From CAYUYM01 sp964449305 (GTDB taxonomy: Bacteria > Bacteroidota > Ignavibacteria > SZUA-365 > CAYQST01): 20,557 nt of DNA. The translations under genes and the position numbers were made by a program. Of the stretch, positions 15,853 through 20,557 are shown piece after piece. The stretch lies in contig CAYUYM010000037.1 of NCBI GenBank assembly GCA_964449305.1, positions 1 to 20,557 on the forward strand. The letters run 5' to 3'. Every line of letters starts with the position of its first letter. Position 1 is the first letter of the stretch. The notes beneath the pieces are model-generated. The model was not told the DNA's origin and made no database searches. It saw nothing but the letters and a program-made list of their open reading frames with translations.

Positions 15853-17262
15853 TCAGGAGACGGATTGGGGCATCTTGATCGCGTGCTTCTCCATCTTCTT
15901 GATGAAGTTCGTGCGTTCCACACCCAGCTGCTGCGCCGCCCTGGTCTGGTTCCACCCGTTTTCGCCGAGTGCCTGGAGGATGAGCTTCTTCTCGAAGTCG
16001 TTCACCACCTCCTTGAGCGGACGGGTGTCCTTGGCCTGATAGGGTTCGGTCTTGAGCACAAGGGCCACGGTGTGGACATCGATCTCCGATTCCTCCACGA
16101 TGATCGCGATTTTGCTGATCACATTGTCGAGTTCGCGCACATTCCCCCGCCATTCCTGCGTGGCCAGGTAGGTGATGGCGGCATTGGTGAAGTGGTGCTC
16201 CGGAAGGCTGTGTTCCTCGCACGCCTTGGCGAGCAGGTGTTTTGCGAGGATGCCGATGTCGTCACGGCGCTCGCGCAGCGGCGGGATGACGATGTTCCAC
16301 TTGCTGAGCCGATGATAGAGGTCCTCCCGGAAGGTGCCGCCACTCCGCAGCTCCTCAAGCGTCTTGTTCGTCGCGCTGATGACGCGGACATCCACAGTCC
16401 GTTCCCGGTTGTCGCCCACGCGGCGGAAACGCCCGTTGTTGAGCACGTTGAGCAGATTCATCTGAAACGTGGATGAGGTGTTGCCGATCTCATCGAGGAA
16501 TATGGTGCCGCCATTGGCTGTTTCGAACAGCCCGACCTTGTCGGCACGGGCGTCGGTGAAGGCGCCGCGAACGTGGCCGAAGAGCTCGGATTGGAGAAGC
16601 GTGTCCGAGAGGGTGCCGCAGTCGACCCCCACAAAGGCCTGTTCGCGCCGATCGCTCAACATGTGAATGATGCGTGCGAGCATCTCCTTGCCCACACCGG
16701 TCTCGCCGGTGATCAGCACAGACATCTTTGTGCGAGCCACCTTTTCGGATTCCGTGAGGATCTGGCCGATCTGCGCCGATGCCGTCACGAACCCGATCTC
16801 CCGCGTCACACGCTGCACCTCCGGGCTCTGCCTCACATCGTGACGCGAACCAAGCGCGATGCCGATGATCTCCTTCAAGGTCGGAATGTCGAGCTTGTCC
16901 TTGGGCAGGAAGTGGAGAGCCCCACCCTTCCCCGCTTCCACCGCCTTTTCAACATTGTAGGCCTGTCCCGTCACCATCACCACGGGGATCTCCGGTCTCT
17001 TCTGAACGACGCGGCGCAGGACTTCGATTCCGTCGATCTGCGGCATGATGATGTCGAGAAGGATGAGATCCACGGGTTGAAGGTCGAGTTCGAGCAGCTC
17101 GAGTGCCTCCACCGGGTTGTTCCGGATGATGGCCTGGTAGCCGCAGTGGTTGATGATTTCCGCCACGGTTTCGGTGAACCCTGGATCATCATCCACAATC
17201 AGGATGTTCTGGAGTGGGATGATCTGTGAGTCGTTCTTCGTGGAGGTGATGTCGTTTCCCAT
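15853..17262 (-). CDS. NtrC-family sigma-54-dependent response regulator
   Basis: 469 residues. The receiver domain (about 18-135) has the acidic pair in IVDDDPG, phospho-acceptor Asp70 (LILLD), Thr98 and Lys121. The AAA+ domain (about 155-390) has Walker A GETGVGKE (186-193), Walker B GGTIFLDEIG (251-260), and ERRDDI plus WRGNVREL near its end. The L1 loop that touches sigma-54 reads GAFTDA (233-238) instead of GAFTGA. The C-terminal Fis-type helix-turn-helix (WNQTRAAQQLGVERTNFIKK) binds DNA. The gene starts 2 nt after the kinase stop, so the two form a coupled pair. Target promoters are not in view: I find no -24/-12 site in the gaps of this window. Confidence 0.95.
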   Translation of the reverse strand: MGNDITSTKNDSQIIPLQNILIVDDDPGFTETVAEIINHCGYQAIIRNNPVEALELLELDLQPVDLILLDIIMPQIDGIEVLRRVVQKRPEIPVVMVTGQAYNVEKAVEAGKGGALHFLPKDKLDIPTLKEIIGIALGSRHDVRQSPEVQRVTREIGFVTASAQIGQILTESEKVARTKMSVLITGETGVGKEMLARIIHMLSDRREQAFVGVDCGTLSDTLLQSELFGHVRGAFTDARADKVGLFETANGGTIFLDEIGNTSSTFQMNLLNVLNNGRFRRVGDNRERTVDVRVISATNKTLEELRSGGTFREDLYHRLSKWNIVIPPLRERRDDIGILAKHLLAKACEEHSLPEHHFTNAAITYLATQEWRGNVRELDNVISKIAIIVEESEIDVHTVALVLKTEPYQAKDTRPLKEVVNDFEKKLILQALGENGWNQTRAAQQLGVERTNFIKKMEKHAIKMPQSVS

Positions 17263-17264
17263 GG

Positions 17265-18608
17265 TCAGTATTTCGGTAGTGGAATGCGGATGTGAAATGT
17301 TGTGCCGATGCCCATCGTGCTCAGGAAGGTGATCTCGCCGTTGTGCTCCTGGATGATCTTCTGAACGATGACGAGACCGAGTCCCGTCCCTCCCTGGGAA
17401 TGCGTGGAAAATGGCCGGAAGATGCTCTTCTTCACCTCATCGCTCATGCCGATGCCGGTGTCCTGGATGGTGATCTCCACATATTCCCCCGGCCGGTTGA
17501 TCCATTGACCGAGCGATGTGGTCACCACGATCCGCCCCTCGTTCGTGCCCACGGCACGGATGGCGTTGTCGAGCAGGTTCTGGATGGCTTCGGGGAAATG
17601 GGCGATGTCGATTCCGACACGCGGCAGATGTTCAGTGAAATGCGTGATGATCTGGATGTTGCGACTGACCTTGGCGCGATATTCGTCGACGATGCTCAGG
17701 AGGAGGATGTTGACATCGTTTGGAAGCAGGTTGAGCTGTTCCTTGTTCGCGAGGCGGGTGAGGTTGTGCACAATTTCGTTGAGTTTGCGGGACTCGTTCA
17801 CGATTCTGTCGATGTAACGCGAAAAATCGGGAAGTGGCTTCGCCCCGGCCTCGTTCAGGATCATCTCCAGGTGCTGTGCGCTCAGCGTGATGGTGGAAAG
17901 TGGCGTCTTGGCCTTGTGAGCCACATGCTGTGCAACCCCCGACCAGTTGACCCGTCTGTCCTTTTCGATGGCCTCGGTGATGTCGGCCAGCATGAAGACG
18001 AATCCCTCGAGGCGTTTCCCCTCCGAATACAGCGGATACCCCTTCAACACCAGCGTCTTCATCATCTTTGCGTGGTTGTAGACGATCTCACGTTCGAGGG
18101 GGCGACGCGTCTGGATGAGTTCCTCAAAGGTTTCCATGATTTCGGGCGAGGGGGCGTTCTTCAGGTAGAACTGGAAATTTTCCTGCATCGACACGAATTC
18201 GTCGAAGCCGAGGAACATTTTCGCAGCACGATTCATGGTCTTCGCATCGCCGGCGCGATCGAAGATCATGATGGCATTGGATTGAAGCGTGTCGAGGAGC
18301 CGCTGCTCCTGTCGTCCGGTGTTCCGTGCAAAATTCCTCGATGCGATGAACCCGCCGACAATGAGCATGCCGAGAAGAATGGACTCGGTCTTATACCTCG
18401 TCCAAAGGATGCTGAAGAAGTTGTTCTCGTCGAAAAACTCGGTGATCACCCGTGTACGATCTTCTTCCGGGATCGTTGGTTTGGCCACCTTCTCCTGCCC
18501 GTGCACGATGAAAACCATGAACATGAGCAGAGATACAACTTTCAACGAGCGTCGCAAGGCCTTGCCATGTTTGCTTTTATGGATATTGATCAAAGTGATT
18601 ATTGTCAC
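17265..18608 (-). CDS. Membrane-bound sensor histidine kinase
   Basis: 447 residues from GTG 18608. TTG codons at residue 6 or 18 are alternatives, and residue 18 would give a compact signal-like start (RRSLKVVSLLMFMVFIVHG). A short extracytoplasmic segment is bounded by helices at about 22-37 and 75-92, so the periplasmic part is only about 40 residues. A PAS-like domain follows (about 100-215, ending FMLADITEAI). The dimerisation helix holds phospho-acceptor His231 in AHKAKTPLSTI, where the usual acidic residue after His is Lys. The ATPase domain shows QNLLDNAIRA (343-352), DTGIGM (383-388) and GGTGLGL (406-412). The cytoplasmic PAS may sense an internal or membrane signal. It is translated just ahead of its regulator. 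Confidence 0.93.
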   Translation of the reverse strand: MTIITLINIHKSKHGKALRRSLKVVSLLMFMVFIVHGQEKVAKPTIPEEDRTRVITEFFDENNFFSILWTRYKTESILLGMLIVGGFIASRNFARNTGRQEQRLLDTLQSNAIMIFDRAGDAKTMNRAAKMFLGFDEFVSMQENFQFYLKNAPSPEIMETFEELIQTRRPLEREIVYNHAKMMKTLVLKGYPLYSEGKRLEGFVFMLADITEAIEKDRRVNWSGVAQHVAHKAKTPLSTITLSAQHLEMILNEAGAKPLPDFSRYIDRIVNESRKLNEIVHNLTRLANKEQLNLLPNDVNILLLSIVDEYRAKVSRNIQIITHFTEHLPRVGIDIAHFPEAIQNLLDNAIRAVGTNEGRIVVTTSLGQWINRPGEYVEITIQDTGIGMSDEVKKSIFRPFSTHSQGGTGLGLVIVQKIIQEHNGEITFLSTMGIGTTFHIRIPLPKY

Positions 18609-18674
18609 TCTTGTGGACGATTGATGATTCTTGCAGCGGATCGGAGCTGGCGTGGCGGACAGGAACTGCCGGGT

Positions 18675-19406
18675 TCATTCGCCCAGCACAGCACGGAGGA
18701 CGTTGGGCAGGCCGGGGAGTTCGCGCTTCCCTGCGCCGTAGCCGACAGATGTCACCGTCATCTCACATGCTGCCGGCAGGAGTCCCTGAGAGAAATGTGT
18801 CACCATGGCGGCTCCCGTGGGTGTGGTGAGCTCGGAGTGTTCCGGATACCACTTGACCGGATGGTGCTTCAGGAGCTCGAGTGTGGCCGGCGCGGGAGCG
18901 GGAAGCACACCATGGGATGTGGTGATGGTGCACCCGCACCCGATCATGACATGTGTGGAATATACGGCATCCGGATGAAATGAATCAATGCAGATGCAGC
19001 CGGCCAGGACGTTGAGGATGGCCACCGCGGAGCCGACCTCATGGAATTCCACCTCGTTCACCGGCTGCCGATGGATTCGTGCCTCGGCCAGCGCAAGTCG
19101 CTCGTAGACGGCGGAGGCATGGGACTTGGCCCCCTCCGGGATGCCGCTTTCGCGGATGATGGCCTGCACCATGGTCGGGGTCCGATGCAGGTGCGGGGTG
19201 CGCACCATGTCCGGGCACTCCACAATGAACCGCCGTGCGCTGATCGCGTTGCGTTGCACCACCTCCTGCCTGATGCTGATGACCGGAAGTTGCACGGTGG
19301 CGAGTGCGTCCTGGAGCAGATCCATCGGTGCACCAGCGTCCAGAAGCGCCCCGACAATCATGTCGCCGCACACCCCTGACATCATGTCCAGAAACAGGGT
19401 CCGCAT
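18675..19406 (-). CDS. larC: LarC-like nickel-insertion protein, N-terminal half only
   Basis: 243 residues with the LarC (DUF111) N-terminal pattern: MSGVCGDMIVGALLDAGA (9-26), HLHRT (72-76), VEFHEVG (119-125), TSHGVLPAPAPATLELL (163-179) and LTTPTGAA (193-200), ending NVLRAVLGE and a stop. Full LarC is about 400 residues. Its C-terminal half, which binds CTP and metal, is translated by frameshifting in some species. Here neither other frame downstream encodes it, and the kinase gene begins 66 nt later. The family segment HEVGAVDSIVDI reads HEVGSAVAILNV, so a conserved Asp is lost. It starts 8 nt after pyrF and is probably co-transcribed. No larA, larB or larE is in the window. It may be a degraded or repurposed LarC. 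Confidence 0.8.
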   Translation of the reverse strand: MRTLFLDMMSGVCGDMIVGALLDAGAPMDLLQDALATVQLPVISIRQEVVQRNAISARRFIVECPDMVRTPHLHRTPTMVQAIIRESGIPEGAKSHASAVYERLALAEARIHRQPVNEVEFHEVGSAVAILNVLAGCICIDSFHPDAVYSTHVMIGCGCTITTSHGVLPAPAPATLELLKHHPVKWYPEHSELTTPTGAAMVTHFSQGLLPAACEMTVTSVGYGAGKRELPGLPNVLRAVLGE

Positions 19407-19414
19407 GGGCGGAT

Positions 19415-20236
19415 TCAGCTCCCCGCAACATCAAGGACGCCTGCAACCGCACGCCGCATCTCATCAGTGGCGCGGCGTGCCGCCATGGCAAAATCCTCAC
19501 CATGGGAGGCGTAGATGACAGCCCGGCTGTTGTTGAACAGCACCCGCCCTCCTGAAGCCGTGGCACCTGCGCGGACGGTCCGCTCCATGTCACCTCCCTG
19601 CGCGCCGAGGCCCGGCACAAGGATGGGCATGTCTCCCACCATGCGTCGCACATCGGCAAGCTCCTCCGGATGTGTGGCACCGATGACGAGACCGCAGTTG
19701 CCGTGCCCGTTCCATTCCATCACCCTGGTGATGACGTGCTTATAGAGCGGCATGCCGCCCGCCTCGAGATACTGGAAATCCTGCGAACCGGGATTGCTTG
19801 TCAAGGCGAGCATGAAGATGCCCTTGTCGGGATGGCGGATGAAGGGCTCGACGGAATCCCTCCCCATGTAGGGCGTCGTTGTGATGGCATCGAACCCGAG
19901 GTCGTCGAAGAGTGCCCGGGCGTAATGGTCCGTCGTGTTCCCGATGTCGGCCCGCTTGGCATCCCCGATGGTGACAACGCCTGCGGGGATGGCATCGAGC
20001 GTCCGGCGCAGCACATCGTATCCGCGCCGCCCCATGCCATCGTAGAAGGCGATGTTCAGTTTGTAGGCAAGAACGAGGTCGCTCGTTGCCTCAATGATGG
20101 CATGGTTGAATGCGACCTCCGGATCCGGTGATGCGGCAAGGTGTTGCGGCAGTTTTCGGGGGTCGGTGTCCAGACCGATGCAGACGAGGCTCTTGTTTTT
20201 CTCGGCGACGGCGTCTAATTTTTCCAGGAAGTTCAT
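19415..20236 (-). CDS. pyrF: Orotidine 5'-phosphate decarboxylase (subfamily 2)
   Basis: 273 residues, the length of the longer subfamily 2 enzymes. It converts orotidine 5'-phosphate to UMP, the last step of pyrimidine synthesis. Diagnostic segments are CIGLDTDP (19-26), AYKLNIAFYDG (57-67) with the active-site Lys, DAKRADIG (92-99) holding the catalytic Asp-Lys-Asp set, and LVPGLGAQGGD near the C-terminus. Start ATG 20236 lies just downstream of a strong Bacteroidetes-type promoter (20262-20292), giving a leader of about 20 nt. It heads a possible transcript with the LarC-like gene and perhaps the kinase pair. Confidence 0.96.
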   Translation of the reverse strand: MNFLEKLDAVAEKNKSLVCIGLDTDPRKLPQHLAASPDPEVAFNHAIIEATSDLVLAYKLNIAFYDGMGRRGYDVLRRTLDAIPAGVVTIGDAKRADIGNTTDHYARALFDDLGFDAITTTPYMGRDSVEPFIRHPDKGIFMLALTSNPGSQDFQYLEAGGMPLYKHVITRVMEWNGHGNCGLVIGATHPEELADVRRMVGDMPILVPGLGAQGGDMERTVRAGATASGGRVLFNNSRAVIYASHGEDFAMAARRATDEMRRAVAGVLDVAGS

Positions 20237-20261
20237 GGGGGCCTGCTGATGATGAGGTCAT

Positions 20262-20292
20262 CAAAAGTACCACGGATCCCCAATAAAGACAA
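20262..20292 (-). promoter_or_regulatory. Bacteroidetes-type promoter of pyrF
   Basis: On the minus strand TTG (20290-20292), a 20-nt spacer and TACTTTTG (20262-20269) match TTG...TAnnTTTG exactly, with the same spacing as the tRNA-Gly promoter. The -7 element is 25 nt before the pyrF ATG. Confidence 0.7.
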
Positions 20293-20353
20293 GGATATTT
20301 GCGCCATGGACAGGGTTGGCACCTGCATCCCGCTTCATGCGCCGGATAAGGAC

Positions 20354-20557
20354 ATGACACCCACACGCATCACATTGGACGACGAAAAGACACTCCGTAT
20401 TGTCTGGGACGACGGTCATGCATCGTTGTATCCTCTGCGCCACCTCCGGCGCAACTGCCCGTGCGCCACATGTCGCGCCGAGGCGGAGACGCACGGAGAA
20501 GCGTACATCCCGCTGTTCTCCCGGGCAGCGCTGACCCCGCAGCGCATCGACATCATC
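20354..20557 (+). CDS. DUF971 (GBBH-like N-terminal) domain protein, 3' truncated
   Basis: 68 residues are visible before the right edge. The start MTPTRITLDDEK and the core LRIVWDDGH, YPLRHLRRNCPCATCRAE match DUF971, in which the Cys-x-Cys-x2-Cys cluster is conserved and may bind zinc or an iron-sulfur cluster. ATG 20354 fits the family's usual start. ATG 20306 in the same frame would add 16 unconserved residues. DUF971 proteins are often fused to or encoded near Mrp/ApbC iron-sulfur carriers, but the right-hand neighbour is outside the window. It is divergent from pyrF. Confidence 0.88.
   Translation, partial: MTPTRITLDDEKTLRIVWDDGHASLYPLRHLRRNCPCATCRAEAETHGEAYIPLFSRAALTPQRIDII

Noticed and set aside
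18550..18569. A sigma-54-like -24/-12 site (TGGCAAGGCCTTGC) near the kinase start, which would suit autoregulation by the sigma-54 regulator
   Set aside because: The spacing between GG and GC is 9 nt, one short of the required 10, and the match is a simple 12-bp palindrome lying inside the coding region.
18609..18674. A promoter for the histidine kinase in the gap after the LarC-like gene (TCACTTTG just inside the kinase gene)
   Set aside because: The first half is TC rather than TA, no TTG lies at the right distance, and the start codon choice would have to change.
18609..18677. A frameshifted continuation of LarC after its stop
   Set aside because: Both alternative frames were read and neither resembles the LarC C-terminal half; both stop before or within the kinase gene.
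17292..18983. A long open frame on the plus strand opposite the histidine kinase gene
   Set aside because: It lacks any recognisable domain and mirrors the kinase codons; the minus-strand frame carries all the kinase motifs.
20294..20301. GATATTTG as the -7 element of a divergent promoter for the DUF971 gene
   Set aside because: It has one mismatch to TAnnTTTG, and no TTG lies 17-23 nt upstream.

Overview
The window (about 60% GC by eye) looks like a member of the Bacteroidetes/Chlorobi (FCB) group, most plausibly an Ignavibacteria- or Kapabacteria-type lineage. The evidence is type IX secretion (T9SS)-style C-terminal sorting domains, a PorV/PorQ-family outer-membrane protein, a SusC/Oar-like TonB receptor with an N-terminal carboxypeptidase-regulatory-like domain, and two exact copies of the Bacteroidetes promoter pattern TTG-N20-TAnnTTTG. 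No species can be named from sequence alone. Coding density is very high and no gap without a gene exceeds about 120 bases. I see no CRISPR array, IS element or prophage.

Positions 1-10002 (+ strand) hold seven closely packed genes for exported proteins: the 3' end of an FN3-like T9SS cargo protein, a large cargo protein with duplicated OB-fold-like units and a T9SS sorting domain, a small lipoprotein, a fibronectin-like lipoprotein with an EF-hand-like loop, a TonB-dependent receptor, a PorV-like protein and an NHL-repeat lipoprotein. Spacings are mostly 0-32 nt and one junction is an ATGA overlap. This looks like a cell-surface module in which cargo, outer-membrane receptor and shuttle-like protein are made together. 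Its substrate is unknown.

Positions 10035-12581 (+) encode a small ACT/TM1266-like protein and the two subunits of indolepyruvate oxidoreductase (iorA, iorB), closed by a clear intrinsic terminator. IorA has no C-terminal ferredoxin domain. Positions 12604-14314 (+) are an envelope-stress cassette: a putative self-regulated promoter, an ECF sigma factor, a zinc-finger membrane anti-sigma factor and a Spy/CpxP-like periplasmic protein, all overlapping.

Positions 14329-20236 (- strand) hold, in transcription order, pyrF, a LarC-like protein reduced to its N-terminal half, a membrane histidine kinase with a paired NtrC-type response regulator, then tRNA-Gly(GCC) with its own promoter and terminator, and an AlbA_2/Schlafen-type ATP-binding-domain gene. 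A DUF971 gene begins divergently from pyrF and runs off the right edge.

The most useful points for follow-up are the secretion-type gene cluster, a hairpin that buries the ribosome binding site of the small lipoprotein, the ferredoxin-less IorA, the LarC half-protein, unusual catalytic motifs in the kinase and regulator (HKAKTPL and GAFTDA), and the matched N20 promoters.
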